The notes beneath the pieces are model-generated. The model worked only from the letters and a program-made list of their open reading frames with translations, ran no database searches and was not told the origin of the DNA. A stretch of 64,000 nt of DNA from Runella salmonicolor (GTDB lineage: Bacteria; Bacteroidota; Bacteroidia; Cytophagales; Spirosomataceae), in contig NZ_JAMZEL010000007.1 of NCBI RefSeq assembly GCF_024158025.1, positions 1-64,000 on the forward strand. The letters are read 5' to 3'. Shown piece by piece: positions 8,218 to 17,881 of the stretch. A program made the position numbers and the translations under genes. Numbering within the stretch: position 1 is the stretch's first letter; every line of letters starts with the position of its first letter.

Positions 8218-9369
8218 ATGAAAAATCAGTTTAAGCTACTTTATCTATCCATTCTGTCGTTGGCGCTGTATTTACTGTATAGTTGTGTTCAACCCTATAT
8301 GCCTCCAGAAATAACGCAGGCGGCCAACTTTCTGGTAGTGGATGGCTCGTTGAATGTCAGTCCTTTGGCTACTAGCCAAATCAAGCTGAGCCGTACTCAA
8401 AATATAAATGAGAAGGAGCCACCCAAGGTGGAGCGCGAGGCCACGGTCAGTGTAGAAGGTGACAAAGGCAGCAATTTTAGATTTGCAGAAGTGCAACCGG
8501 GAACTTATACATTGGGGGCCGTTGCTTATGTAGATAACGAAAAATTCCGACTCCATATCCGCACAAAAAATGGCAAAGAATACATCTCTCAGTATGTACC
8601 AGCCATGCAAACGCCTCCCATTGATAGTGTCACTTATCAGGTAAGTCCAGACAAAACAGGCGTACAAATTAATGTTAATACGCACGACCCATTAAATAAG
8701 ACGCGCTTCTATCGGTGGAATTTTGAGGAAACTTGGGAGTATCAAATGCCGCTGTATACAGGCTATGAAGTAATCGGTAAACAAATTAAGGGGCGAACAG
8801 AAGATGTTAATAGGTGTTGGGATAATCGTAAATCATCGCTGATTACGGTTGCCTCTTCCATTAAACTCAGTGAGGATGTTATTCGAGATATGCCGATTAC
8901 GTTTGTCCCTGTCCTTGGCGACAAGTTGCGGATTAAATACAGTATTCTGGTAAGGCAGTATGGAATTTCGCAGCAGGAATTTGAGTACTGGAACGCACTA
9001 TCCCGAACCAACGAAGTGACGGGTGGGCTGTTTGATTCTCAGCCATCGCAGGTAACGGGCAATATTTTGTGCATTAACGACCCAAATGAAATTGTTTTTG
9101 GTTTTTTTAGTGCCTCCTCATTAGAAGAAAAGCGGCTGTTTATTACAGAAAATCTGGGCGGACTTACTTTCTTGGACAAATCCTGCGAGCCCCTTGATAC
9201 GTTGCCCGCATCTGAGGCTATAAGAATGTTTGAGATGTTGTCTCATCTGATATTGGTAGAATTCCCCGTTCCTGGTTCCCAAGAACTTTGGTATACCACT
9301 GGCAGTGCGGCCTGTAGTGATTGCCGAGAACTGGGAGGAACAAACAAAAAACCAACTTTTTGGAAATAG
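8218..9369 (+). CDS. DUF4249 outer-membrane lipoprotein
   Basis: A 383-residue protein with a lipoprotein signal (ALYLLYSCVQPY; Cys at about 23). It shows the DUF4249 pattern: FLVVDGSLNVSP, then a carboxypeptidase-like N-terminal beta domain, YRWNFEETWEYQ in the middle, and a C-terminal CSDCRELGGTNKKPTFW close. DUF4249 proteins normally sit directly after a TonB-dependent receptor and may be its surface partner. Here no receptor precedes it; the nearest is at 10897-13464 on the other strand. It therefore looks like an orphan. The following 150 bp contain an open frame without recognisable features. Confidence 0.85.
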   Translation: MKNQFKLLYLSILSLALYLLYSCVQPYMPPEITQAANFLVVDGSLNVSPLATSQIKLSRTQNINEKEPPKVEREATVSVEGDKGSNFRFAEVQPGTYTLGAVAYVDNEKFRLHIRTKNGKEYISQYVPAMQTPPIDSVTYQVSPDKTGVQINVNTHDPLNKTRFYRWNFEETWEYQMPLYTGYEVIGKQIKGRTEDVNRCWDNRKSSLITVASSIKLSEDVIRDMPITFVPVLGDKLRIKYSILVRQYGISQQEFEYWNALSRTNEVTGGLFDSQPSQVTGNILCINDPNEIVFGFFSASSLEEKRLFITENLGGLTFLDKSCEPLDTLPASEAIRMFEMLSHLILVEFPVPGSQELWYTTGSAACSDCRELGGTNKKPTFWK

Positions 9370-9525
9370 TCGGTCAATGGTACGACCCTGTTACGAATGA
9401 GTTTTCTGAGGCTAAATTGCTAATCAAACAAGGAATCATTAAAGCCTCTTCTCCCCAAAATGGCGATACAGTATTGGGGCTGAAGAAAAAATACATTTCC
9501 ATTCATCGGTGTGTTTTTTGAGCCC

Positions 9526-9552
9526 ATCTACTAGAACAGTCGATTAGTAGAT
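9526..9552. repeat. Small inverted repeat
   Basis: ATCTACTA (9526-9533) and TAGTAGAT (9545-9552) could form an 8-bp hairpin with an 11-nt loop between the DUF4249 gene and the Spy-like gene. There is no T run, so it is weak as a terminator. Confidence 0.35.
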
Positions 9553-9641
9553 TAGACTAAAAGTGCGTTAAACGTTGGGTTTCCGTTTCGTTCTAACCTT
9601 CGTAAACCAACAAAAAACAAGCAATTAAAATAACAGCAACC

Positions 9642-10028
9642 ATGAAAAAGACCATCTTAGCCATCGCCGCTTTCGCTCTTTTGAGCATCGCAACTGTCAA
9701 TGCCCAACGCGGCCAATATCCAAGCCAACGTCCTAATCAGGCACCCCAATTCGACAATCCTCGGATTGATAATGCCTACGAAGAACTAAAAATCAACCGA
9801 TTGGATAACATCGTCAAACTGACGCGCAAGCAGGAGAATGAGTTGAAAAGAATTGAGAACCATTATGACCGCATCCTGAGAGGAAGACGCCTGAGCGGCC
9901 GAGATATTCAGCGTTTGGAAAACGAAAAACAACGCGAAATTTGGTCCGTTTTGACACCCGTACAGCGTCAACGTTTAGCGGCCCACCAACACAATCAAAA
10001 GTTTGACCGGCCCTATCGCAGAGGTTAG
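9642..10028 (+). CDS. Small secreted Spy/CpxP-like protein
   Basis: A 128-residue protein with a signal peptide (cleavage near TVNAQ) and a charged, all-helical body. VKLTRKQENELKRIENHYDR and IWSVLTPVQRQRLAAHQ resemble the two LTxxQ-type motifs of the Spy/CpxP family of periplasmic chaperones and sensors. The N-terminal 40 residues are rich in Gln, Pro and Arg (RGQYPSQRPNQAPQFDNPR). It is shorter than E. coli Spy. It stands alone and ends at the shared terminator at 10079-10108. Family membership is a motif-level inference. Confidence 0.65.
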   Translation: MKKTILAIAAFALLSIATVNAQRGQYPSQRPNQAPQFDNPRIDNAYEELKINRLDNIVKLTRKQENELKRIENHYDRILRGRRLSGRDIQRLENEKQREIWSVLTPVQRQRLAAHQHNQKFDRPYRRG

Positions 10029-10078
10029 TCGTAAGAGAGTAAGCCATGAAAATAACCTGTTGAATAACCCGTAAATGC

Positions 10079-10108
10079 ACAAAGCCGCCCCTTTCGGAGC
10101 GGCTTTGT
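10079..10108. terminator. Bidirectional terminator between convergent genes
   Basis: ACAAAGCCGC (10079-10088) pairs with GCGGCTTTGT (10099-10108), with a 10-nt loop. It sits between the Spy-like gene (+) and the LolA-like gene (-). The T runs on either side are weak. Confidence 0.7.
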
Positions 10109-10125
10109 GTTCAACACTTCTCTTC

Positions 10126-10839
10126 TTACTTCGTTGGCTTCTTAAAAATAGCTTCGTCTACCTTGGCATTGACCGTCACTTTGTTGGTGATAAAAGTCAA
10201 AGCACCCATCTGACTGGTCATATCCATGGTATTGGCCATCTTGATGCCTTCTACCTCTTTATAATCTGAAAACATAATTTCGCCGTCTTGACCATTTATC
10301 GTTGTTTTCAGCTTGGTCAACATAAAGGTGTTAGCATCAATGTATTGCTCCATCACCTGACCGTCTTTCGTCGTAACTTTGAGGTGATAAGCATCGTCTT
10401 TTTCTACTTTTTCTTTGCCTACTAGCTCTACTTTGCTACCTTTTTCTTTGTAATTATACAACTCGCCAAATGGGTCTAATTGGCCCGCTTGCTGCTTCAC
10501 CATTTCAGCAGGCATATCTTCTGGGTCGCCCGTTCCACCCATCATGGCTGGGCGTATCATCCAACCCGTAGCACCCTCCACCACCTGCACCATAGAATTA
10601 CCCATTACCGACGATTCTGTACGTAAGGCCTTGCCGACCACTACCGTCGTTTTGTTAGGAATTTCCATGTTTTGAACCGCGAGTGTGCGCTCAATCACTA
10701 TTGTACTTACCCCTTTTAATTTATCCGCACCGCCCATTGCTGCAATATGCTTATCCACGATTTCATCCACCGTTTGGGCGTACGAACTGATTGAAACGAA
10801 GGCGGCCAAGGTCGCAACCAAAAGTTTGTTTGTTTTCAT
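10126..10839 (-). CDS. Periplasmic LolA-like protein
   Basis: A 237-residue exported protein (signal peptide ending near SSYAQ). The sequence TVDEIVDKHIAAMGGADKLK followed by beta strands resembles Bacteroidota LolA/outer-membrane lipoprotein-sorting-like proteins. Further support comes from the C-terminal pattern YIDANTFMLTKLKTTINGQD and ITNKVTVNAKVDEAIFKKP. Such proteins have a half-barrel that holds acyl chains; the ligand here is unknown. It starts 57 bp after the receptor gene on the same strand with no terminator seen between, so the two are probably co-transcribed. Confidence 0.75.
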   Translation of the reverse strand: MKTNKLLVATLAAFVSISSYAQTVDEIVDKHIAAMGGADKLKGVSTIVIERTLAVQNMEIPNKTTVVVGKALRTESSVMGNSMVQVVEGATGWMIRPAMMGGTGDPEDMPAEMVKQQAGQLDPFGELYNYKEKGSKVELVGKEKVEKDDAYHLKVTTKDGQVMEQYIDANTFMLTKLKTTINGQDGEIMFSDYKEVEGIKMANTMDMTSQMGALTFITNKVTVNAKVDEAIFKKPTK

Positions 10840-10896
10840 TTTGTTCGGATTTTTAAGTTATAATGCGTTAATTATGAATAGGTTAAAGATATTCTA

Positions 10897-13464
10897 CTAA
10901 GGTCTTGAGGCACCGCCTGCGGGGGCTGCACTGGGAGCCGCTTGGCCGTTGCCTTCCGTCTTTACATCGTCATTGTTGACCGAGCGGGCTTTCTTTTTGG
11001 GCGCCTCCATAGTCATTTTTCCAATTTTGTAGGTGAATGTCATACGCACCCCTCGGTTGTAAAGGTACACATCACTTACCTGATTGAATTGAGCAGAATT
11101 GAGCTCGGTATGGATGTTGAAACGACGGCTCAGGAAGTTTTCTCCCGCCAACCCGATGCTACCTTTTTTGTTTTTAAACTCTTTCTTGATTCCTACGGTA
11201 TAAAAACCGAACCCTCCCTGCATTCCCTGCAACTGCACCTGCGAACCTTGCAAAAATCCAAATGCCTGTGCCCCCCAACCATTCTTAAATTGCGCCTGTG
11301 AAAACATCCCCCCACTTACGTTAAAACCATCGTTGGTTAGATTTTGCGAGACCCCGTTTTCTCCCATTGCTTGTCCGCTCAGGGTAGTGTAGAATACATT
11401 GGAGAAAATGCCCACGTTGATTTTGGAGGTAACGGCAATGTTGGCAAAAATGTTGGTCCCGTAAGCGTGTTGACGGCCAATGTTTTCAAACGTAGTCACA
11501 ATCGCACCTGCAAGGGTATCAGAAGGGCGTCGTACCTGCGATATGGCGTTATTGGTCACGCGCCCGAAAAAGGTAGCATTTACAAATACTTTTTTGATGG
11601 TTTTGCTCAATCCTAATTCAAAATTATTGGTCAATTCAGGCCGTAAACTTGGGTTACCAATCGTGATATTTTGGGGGTTGGCGGCGTTGAAGTTAGGGTT
11701 CAACTGCTGCAATCCTGGGCGCTGAATCCGTCGGTTGTAGCCCAATTTTAAGGTCGTACCTTTAATGGTTTTAGAAGCATTGACGCTCGGCACCAAGACG
11801 CCATAATCACCGATTCCGATAGGACCTCCTTCGCGGGTGCTAGCGTCGATGAATGTGTGCTCATAGCGCAAGCCTCCTTTGAAGGTGTAGCGCTTTTTAG
11901 TGGTGTAGGTGTAAGATGTGTAGCCCGCCGCTATGTTTTGGTGATAAATCAGCTCGCCAGAGGGTTGATTGATTTCTTTGGTAAATTCACCCGTTGGGCC
12001 CGCCAATAAATAGCGGTAATCGCTGGTTACTTCCCGAAAAATCCCTTTCGCGCCAAACTCAAGCAACTGGTTTTTCTTAATCGGTGTTTGATAATCCGTT
12101 TGCAACGTAAATTCCTGATTTACGTTAGCGTTAAGGTTCCGTTGGCGGCTCGTCAAACTACCTTCGCCGTTCAATAAATTGGCGTCAAAATCATTGGTCA
12201 AGCCATTGCGGCTGTAGAGCGTCGAAATGCTCCATTCTTGCTGAGGTTTTTTGTAAGTATGCAGGTAATCCACGTTGATATCAACCGTTCCTGACAGGTT
12301 TTTAGCATCTACATTGCGGCTAGAAGCCAATCCTCCCACACCGTTGGTAAACAGTCTTGTTACCAAATCTTGTTGGTTCACCATGTTTCGAACCCCATAA
12401 CGTACCCCAGCGGTGATGCTTTGGTTTTTGGCCAAGTCGTAGTCAAAACCAAGGTTGTATTGCCCAAACAACATGTTGCTGCTACCATCGCCCGTTTGTC
12501 GGGTCAGCGTGGTGATACCATTGACGATGCCCGTTTGTTCCAAGCTCGTTTTGGTAATTATGTTGTAATTGGCGCGGCCAAATCCACCGAGGGTAAATCC
12601 TGCTTTCCCCTTACGGTAACTTCCGTTGAGCGCCAGCGAAGAGCCTCGGTTGCCCACGCCACCGTCTATGTTCAGGTTCATTCCTTGAAGGCTGTTTTTC
12701 TTGGTAATGATGTTGATAATACCTGCCGAGCCTTCAGCATCGTATTTTGCCGACGGGCTGGTAATCACTTCTACGGTTTTGATTTGGTCGGCGGGAATTT
12801 GTTTCAACGCGTCAGAAACACTGCTGGCAATAATGGTGCTGGGTTTATTGTTAATCAACACCCGAATATTTTGACTACCCCGCAGCGATACGTTGCCGTC
12901 TAAATCTACCGTGAGCAAGGGCACTTTACGCAATACATCGGCCGCATCTCCCCCTTTGGCGGAGATGTCTTTGTCGGCATTGTACACCAAGCGGTCTACT
13001 TTTTCTTCAATCAAAGCGGCCTGCCCAGTCACGACTACTTCACTGAGGGTCTGCACATTAGCCCCAAGTTTTATCACCCCAATATCCAGCTCTTGGCCTT
13101 TGGCGAGCGTTATGTTTTCAATCGTTTTGTTCTTAAACCCCAGAAAAGAAATGAGCAAACGATACTCTCCTTCCACGATTTTGTTCAAAACAAATTTCCC
13201 TTTTTCGTCAGCAACAGTCCCATCTACTGCTTTGCCAGTGCTTTTGTTGTAGAGCGCAATATTGGCAAATTCGACAGCTTTGGTAACCGATGAATCCACC
13301 ACAAAACCCGTGATTTTAGAGCTACCTTTCGGCGTTTGGTCACCCGCCGTTCCGGGTAGAGCTTTGGTCGGAGCGGCTCCCCCCATCGGAAACTGCGCCA
13401 TTGCGGGCGTCAGGAGGGCAGAGGCAAGAAGTGTAATAGCGAGAAGAAAATAAATTTTTTTCAT
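10897..13464 (-). CDS. TonB-dependent receptor-like outer-membrane beta-barrel protein
   Basis: An 855-residue outer-membrane protein. A signal peptide ends near TPAMAQ. Residues about 50-140 form a carboxypeptidase regulatory-like domain (ITGFVVDSSVTKAVEFANIA). Residues about 145-255 form a plug (ADVLRKVPLLTVDLDGNVSL, ending GIINIITKK). The rest is a beta-barrel of the OMP_b-brl_3 type. Ligand unknown. The C terminus is odd: instead of ending on an aromatic residue soon after YKIGKM, it carries a basic then Ala/Gly-rich tail (QAAPSAAPAGGASRP). The LolA-like gene follows on the same strand. Confidence 0.85.
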   Translation of the reverse strand: MKKIYFLLAITLLASALLTPAMAQFPMGGAAPTKALPGTAGDQTPKGSSKITGFVVDSSVTKAVEFANIALYNKSTGKAVDGTVADEKGKFVLNKIVEGEYRLLISFLGFKNKTIENITLAKGQELDIGVIKLGANVQTLSEVVVTGQAALIEEKVDRLVYNADKDISAKGGDAADVLRKVPLLTVDLDGNVSLRGSQNIRVLINNKPSTIIASSVSDALKQIPADQIKTVEVITSPSAKYDAEGSAGIINIITKKNSLQGMNLNIDGGVGNRGSSLALNGSYRKGKAGFTLGGFGRANYNIITKTSLEQTGIVNGITTLTRQTGDGSSNMLFGQYNLGFDYDLAKNQSITAGVRYGVRNMVNQQDLVTRLFTNGVGGLASSRNVDAKNLSGTVDINVDYLHTYKKPQQEWSISTLYSRNGLTNDFDANLLNGEGSLTSRQRNLNANVNQEFTLQTDYQTPIKKNQLLEFGAKGIFREVTSDYRYLLAGPTGEFTKEINQPSGELIYHQNIAAGYTSYTYTTKKRYTFKGGLRYEHTFIDASTREGGPIGIGDYGVLVPSVNASKTIKGTTLKLGYNRRIQRPGLQQLNPNFNAANPQNITIGNPSLRPELTNNFELGLSKTIKKVFVNATFFGRVTNNAISQVRRPSDTLAGAIVTTFENIGRQHAYGTNIFANIAVTSKINVGIFSNVFYTTLSGQAMGENGVSQNLTNDGFNVSGGMFSQAQFKNGWGAQAFGFLQGSQVQLQGMQGGFGFYTVGIKKEFKNKKGSIGLAGENFLSRRFNIHTELNSAQFNQVSDVYLYNRGVRMTFTYKIGKMTMEAPKKKARSVNNDDVKTEGNGQAAPSAAPAGGASRP

Positions 13465-13695
13465 GGTTGCGTGATTGATGCAACAAAGGTGAGTCGGAAT
13501 TAATCACGCAGAAAGCAAAATAGGATAAAGCCCGGAATCGAAAGGATAGACAGGCCTTATTGACTGATGGAAAGCAAACCCGATTATTATATCTACCCCC
13601 AAGACTCGGGCTTCTGCAAAGCAAAAAAAGGAGACCTGAACAAACGTTCAAATCTCCTTAATACTGATAACAATTAACGGATAACCGACAACTCC

Positions 13696-15813
13696 TTAGT
13701 TCACGTCCTTCATCAACCCCCGACGGCGCAGGAGCGGTTTAATGTCTGGCTCGGCACCACGGAAGTTGAGGTAAAGTGCCATCGGCTCGTCGGTTCCGCC
13801 TTTTTCGAGTACATTTTTACGGAAAGATTGAGCCGATTTGGGGTCAAAAAGGCCTTTTTGCTTAAAAACTTCAAACGCATCGGCATCCAACACCGCCGAC
13901 CAAATGTAGCTGTAATAGCCTGCCGAATACCCGCCCGAGAAAATATGCTGGAAATAAGTGGTGCGATAGCGCGGCGGAATTTGAGAAATCAGGCCGATTT
14001 TGTCCATCGCTTCTTTTTCAAACGTCAGCACATCCGTTGGCGTTTGACCAGGTTTTAGGGTGTGGTAACTCATGTCGAGTAACGATGCCGCCAAGTATTC
14101 CGACGTTTCAAAGCCCTGATTGAACAAACTACTTTTTTTCATTTTTTCAATAAGTGCCTCAGGTATCACCGCGCCTGTTTGGTAATGTTTGGCGTACAAT
14201 TTCAACATTTCTGGCTCGGTGGCCCAGTTTTCCATGATTTGTGAAGGCAACTCCACAAAATCACGCGGCACCGACGTACCCGACAGGCTTCCGTAATTGA
14301 CGTTGGAAAGTAGGCCGTGCAATGCGTGCCCAAACTCATGAAAGAACGTCTGCACTTCATCCATGCTGAGCAAGGCGGGGGCATTGCCTGAAGGGCGGGA
14401 AAAATTACAAACGATGGAAACTACGGGCGCTACGCGCTTGCCGTTTTCCATTTCTTGCTTGCGGTAACTCGTCATCCAAGCACCGCCGCGCTTGCTCGCG
14501 CGCGGATGAAAATCCATGTATATGACGCCCAAGTGTTGCCCATTGGCCTCTTTTACTTCATAGGCTGTGGCCTCTTCGTGGTACACGGGAATATCGGCAC
14601 GCGGCTCAAATTTCAGGCCGTAGAGTCGTTGGCAAAGCGTAAAAATACCCTTGCGCACGTTGTCCAACGAAAAATAAGGACGTAATTCCTCTTCGTTGAG
14701 GTCATATTTTTGCTTGCGCAATTTTTCGGCATAGTAGCGCCAATCCCAACTTTCTAGTTTTTCGTTTTTGCCGTCTTTGTCCATCAAGGTCTGCAACTCA
14801 GTCGCTTCCTGTTTGGTCACGGGCACGGTGGCAGTCCACAATTGGTTCAACAACTCGCTCACTTTAGCGGGGGTTTTCGACATGCTCTCTTCCAACACGT
14901 AGGCCGCATGGTTTTCGTAACCAAGCAAGGCCGCTTTTTCGGCCCGCAACGCCACGATGTTTGTCATGATGGCTTTGTTGTCGTAAGCGTCGTTGTGGTT
15001 TCCGCGTTCGAGGTAGGCTTTCAAAATCTTTTCCCGTAATGAACGATTATCGGCATATTGCAAAAAAGGCATAATGCTGGGGTTTTGTAACGTAAACACC
15101 CATTTACCTTCCATTTTTCGCTTTTTGGCATCATCGGCAGCGGCGGCAACCAGCGACTCGGGCAAGCCACTCAAGTCTTCTTTTTTATCAATGACCAACG
15201 TATAATTGTTGTTTTCGGCCAACAGATTCTGACCGAATTTTAAAGTTAGCAGCGACATTTCGGCGTTGATTTTACGCATCCGTTCTTGCTTCTCGGCCGA
15301 GAGGGCCGCACCGCTACGCACAAAGCTTTTGTAGGTTTTTTCGAGCAACATCAGCTGTTCTCGCGTTAATTTTGCGGTACTACGTTGGTCATAAACGGTT
15401 TTTACCCGCTTAAACAATTCTGTATTCAGTTGAATATCGTCGCGGTGCTTAGACATTTTTGGCGATAGCGTCTGGGCAATTTTCTGAATACCTTCGTTGG
15501 TATTGGCGCTGTTAAAATTAAAAAACACGCTTCCGACGCGGTCTAGCAAATCCCCGCTGTTTTCCAGCGCCAAAATCGTATTGGTAAAGGTTGGCGCTTC
15601 TTTTTGGGCGGTAATGGCCGCAATCTCCGCCGCCTGTTGTTTCATGCCTTCGATAAAAGCGGGTTCAAAATGCTCATTTTTGATTTGAGCAAAGGGCGGC
15701 ACGCCAAAAGGCGTGTTGTAGTTACTAAAAAAAGGGTTTTGAGAAGCAACATCCATCGATACAAGCGCAGTCAAGTAAATTACTGATAATAAAATGGTTA
15801 CGGTCTTTTTCAT
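13696..15813 (-). CDS. dcp: M3-family zinc oligopeptidase, exported (peptidyl-dipeptidase Dcp-like)
   Basis: A 705-residue metallopeptidase with a signal peptide (VSMDVASQ), so periplasmic or secreted. The M3 zinc site FFHEFGHALHG is at about 490-500, with the third ligand expected in the downstream ENWATEPEML region. GGYSAGYYSYIWSAVLDADAF is the conserved C-terminal substrate-binding stretch. Length and sequence fit the Dcp/oligopeptidase A class, which trims dipeptides or cleaves short peptides. It stands alone. The gap from its start to the next terminator carries nothing else recognised. Confidence 0.9.
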   Translation of the reverse strand: MKKTVTILLSVIYLTALVSMDVASQNPFFSNYNTPFGVPPFAQIKNEHFEPAFIEGMKQQAAEIAAITAQKEAPTFTNTILALENSGDLLDRVGSVFFNFNSANTNEGIQKIAQTLSPKMSKHRDDIQLNTELFKRVKTVYDQRSTAKLTREQLMLLEKTYKSFVRSGAALSAEKQERMRKINAEMSLLTLKFGQNLLAENNNYTLVIDKKEDLSGLPESLVAAAADDAKKRKMEGKWVFTLQNPSIMPFLQYADNRSLREKILKAYLERGNHNDAYDNKAIMTNIVALRAEKAALLGYENHAAYVLEESMSKTPAKVSELLNQLWTATVPVTKQEATELQTLMDKDGKNEKLESWDWRYYAEKLRKQKYDLNEEELRPYFSLDNVRKGIFTLCQRLYGLKFEPRADIPVYHEEATAYEVKEANGQHLGVIYMDFHPRASKRGGAWMTSYRKQEMENGKRVAPVVSIVCNFSRPSGNAPALLSMDEVQTFFHEFGHALHGLLSNVNYGSLSGTSVPRDFVELPSQIMENWATEPEMLKLYAKHYQTGAVIPEALIEKMKKSSLFNQGFETSEYLAASLLDMSYHTLKPGQTPTDVLTFEKEAMDKIGLISQIPPRYRTTYFQHIFSGGYSAGYYSYIWSAVLDADAFEVFKQKGLFDPKSAQSFRKNVLEKGGTDEPMALYLNFRGAEPDIKPLLRRRGLMKDVN

Positions 15814-15908
15814 CGCAGTACGTTAATGAAGTTTAAAACAAAAGGCCAAAGGTAGAGGCAGATTGGCAAATATCAAACGATGGTTATTTTTAAAAAACTC
15901 ATAAAAAA

Positions 15909-15933
15909 ACTCGTCGGATAATATCCGACGAGT
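15909..15933 (-). terminator. Intrinsic terminator of the lipoprotein gene
   Basis: ACTCGTCGGAT and ATCCGACGAGT form an almost loopless hairpin at 15909-15933. On the minus strand a run of seven T follows. It lies 25 bp past the stop codon of the minus-strand lipoprotein gene. Confidence 0.85.
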
Positions 15934-15958
15934 AAAGCAATATTGACAGTGGTGGTTT

Positions 15959-16777
15959 CTAATAACGATATTCATACAAAACATCTGACAATGCATCTCG
16001 TTTAATCAGCATTCTAGAAACACGGCCTTTAATGTCAAAAGTATATTCAAAATCAAGCACAAAAGTACTGCCACTTAAGGAAGGGACACTAATCACTGCC
16101 TTTTTCAACAATTTACTGCTGTATTTCCCTAAAAAATCACCTCTGAAAGTTAAATGGGTAGTCGTCCAATAGGTAACTTCCTGACGAATGGTATTGGGAT
16201 AATTAGTGTATTCATATGAGATATTCACTCTTTCCCCTTGATGGGTTGTACCTTTCCACTCCAATAAATCTCCGTTTCCACTGTATTTTAAGGTTGTCAG
16301 GTAAAGTTTATCCGTCATGGCCACCAAATAGCCATTTTTATAAAAATATTGATTATTGGCCTCCTTCCCACTTGGAAAAAAACCTACGGCACTTTCAGCC
16401 AAGCCGTTCTGATTGAGTTGAAAATTGAGTTCCTGCTTACCAAATTTACCAGTAGCTTTCCGAGCCGTTTGGTCAAGGGTAATATCAAGTACCGGACCTC
16501 TATCCGTAGAGATTTGCACTAATTGCTCCTGTGCATTGTAACCAAACTTAAAAGTATCAATGAATACAGTACCCAGCGCAACATTTACCGATTTAGGAAG
16601 GGCATTAACTATCAAGGGAGACTGAATATCTGGATGTTCATCGGTATATTTTTTCGCTTTTTCGGCAAGCGTCAGTTCTGGTACAGTGGGGATTGGCGGT
16701 TCTTCGGAATCTATTTTTTCACAAGCCGACAATCCCATTGCTAATACAAGGCCAAAAAGTAGAACGTTGGATTTCAT
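15959..16777 (-). CDS. Lipoprotein of unknown function
   Basis: A 272-residue protein with a clear lipobox (GLVLAMGLSACEKID, Cys at about 19) and an acidic, Pro-rich linker (DSEEPPIPTVPEL). After about residue 40 it is a chain of beta strands with alternating patterns such as YKNGYLVAMTDKLYLTTLKY and LLEWKGTTHQGERVNISYEY. These resemble the beta-strand lipoproteins of Bacteroidota often annotated as DUF4595 or YD-repeat-like. I do not assign a function. It is monocistronic with its own terminator. Confidence 0.7.
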   Translation of the reverse strand: MKSNVLLFGLVLAMGLSACEKIDSEEPPIPTVPELTLAEKAKKYTDEHPDIQSPLIVNALPKSVNVALGTVFIDTFKFGYNAQEQLVQISTDRGPVLDITLDQTARKATGKFGKQELNFQLNQNGLAESAVGFFPSGKEANNQYFYKNGYLVAMTDKLYLTTLKYSGNGDLLEWKGTTHQGERVNISYEYTNYPNTIRQEVTYWTTTHLTFRGDFLGKYSSKLLKKAVISVPSLSGSTFVLDFEYTFDIKGRVSRMLIKRDALSDVLYEYRY

Positions 16778-17147
16778 GGAAATAAAATAGAAGTTTGTGA
16801 TTTATAACGCATTACACCTAAGAATGTAACGTTCGTCACCCTTTTTTAGTACGTTTTTCAAACATTTTCGACGGCTAACTGCCTCGGTACATCATCGTTT
16901 TCTTTAACAACATAATCCAATGAGTATGGCAAATAAAAAAACACCCCTCCGGCATCGCCAAAGGGGTGTAAGACTATTATCTATCTACTTAAATAAATTA
17001 AGCAACTTTAAAACTACTATTCTGCGTCAATAACCACAATAAAAATCAGCCAGAGAGGATGAATTTATCGACATACGCACGCTCTAACCGTGGAAATAAG
17101 CTCGGGCAAACAAGCCCCCTTTGTCTCCTGTATAAACCTAAATTCTC
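16778..17147. other. Intergenic region with one terminator
   Basis: The 370-bp space between the lipoprotein gene and the LytTR regulator gene (both minus) contains the terminator at 16941-16969. No other gene, operator or RNA was recognised. The lipoprotein promoter should lie in its first 150 bp. Confidence 0.5.
16941..16969 (-). terminator. Intrinsic terminator of the LytS/LytTR operon
   Basis: ACACCCCT (16941-16948) pairs with AGGGGTGT (16962-16969). On the minus strand the stem is followed by a T run (TTTTTTTATTTGCC). It lies about 180 bp after the regulator stop codon. Confidence 0.75.
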
Positions 17148-17855
17148 CTATACGCCCATTAATTCCTTAAAAGCATCCTTGTACAAATCGCCCACCGAAA
17201 GCGTTGTTTTTCCGATAGAAACGGCATTTCTACTAATAGAATCCACTTTATGAATAGCGACAATAAATGAGCGGTGTATCCGGAGAAACCTTGAGGGAGG
17301 TAGCTTATCTTCGATGGCTTTCAGGCGGCTCAGCGTAATGATGGGGGCGGCAGGCGCGGTGAGATGAATCTTGACGTAATCCTTGAACGATTCGATGTAC
17401 AAAATAGAATCAAAATCTACCCGAATCAGTTTGTAGTCAGATTTCACAAACATGCAGTTGTCTTGAAGATTATTTTCAGCCAACTCAAAATGGTTTTTGC
17501 CCTTGGTGGCGGCCCTTAAAAACTCTTCGTAACTGAATGGTTTCATCAGATAATCTAGCGCATCTACTTTGTAGCCTTCGACCGCAAACTGGTTGTAGGC
17601 CGTGGTGAATACAATGCGGGTCTGCACCAATGAATTTGTTTGGCTGATAATCCGCGCCAGCTCCATTCCGTTTAAATCTGGCATCTGAATATCCAAAAAA
17701 ACAAGGTGTATTGGCTGATTATGAATGGCTTGTAGCGCTTCTACCCCGTTGGCATACTGGCCCGTTAAGTTCAAAAAAGGAGTTTGCTCCACAAAAGTAT
17801 TGAGCAGCCCGAGTGCAGGTGGTTCGTCATCTACGGTAATGCAATTTAATTTCAT
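17148..17855 (-). CDS. LytTR-family response regulator
   Basis: A 235-residue two-domain regulator. The receiver domain (about 1-118) has the acidic pair in TVDDEPPAL, the phosphoacceptor Asp55 in LVFLDIQMPD, and the conserved Lys105 in YLMKPFSYE. The LytTR DNA-binding domain covers about 135-235 (FVKSDYKLIRVDFDSILYIE, FLRIHRSFIVAIHKVDSI). It lies 26 bp after the kinase gene and is surely co-transcribed with it. Targets are unknown; I found no evidence linking it to the permease promoters. Confidence 0.9.
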   Translation of the reverse strand: MKLNCITVDDEPPALGLLNTFVEQTPFLNLTGQYANGVEALQAIHNQPIHLVFLDIQMPDLNGMELARIISQTNSLVQTRIVFTTAYNQFAVEGYKVDALDYLMKPFSYEEFLRAATKGKNHFELAENNLQDNCMFVKSDYKLIRVDFDSILYIESFKDYVKIHLTAPAAPIITLSRLKAIEDKLPPSRFLRIHRSFIVAIHKVDSISRNAVSIGKTTLSVGDLYKDAFKELMGV

Positions 17856-17881
17856 GGCTTTTTTGATTGGAATGGTGGTAT

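Noticed and set aside
9366..9521. A continuation or small gene after the DUF4249 stop codon.
   Set aside because: The DUF4249 protein already ends with its usual C-terminal motif, and the following frame has no recognisable feature or convincing start.
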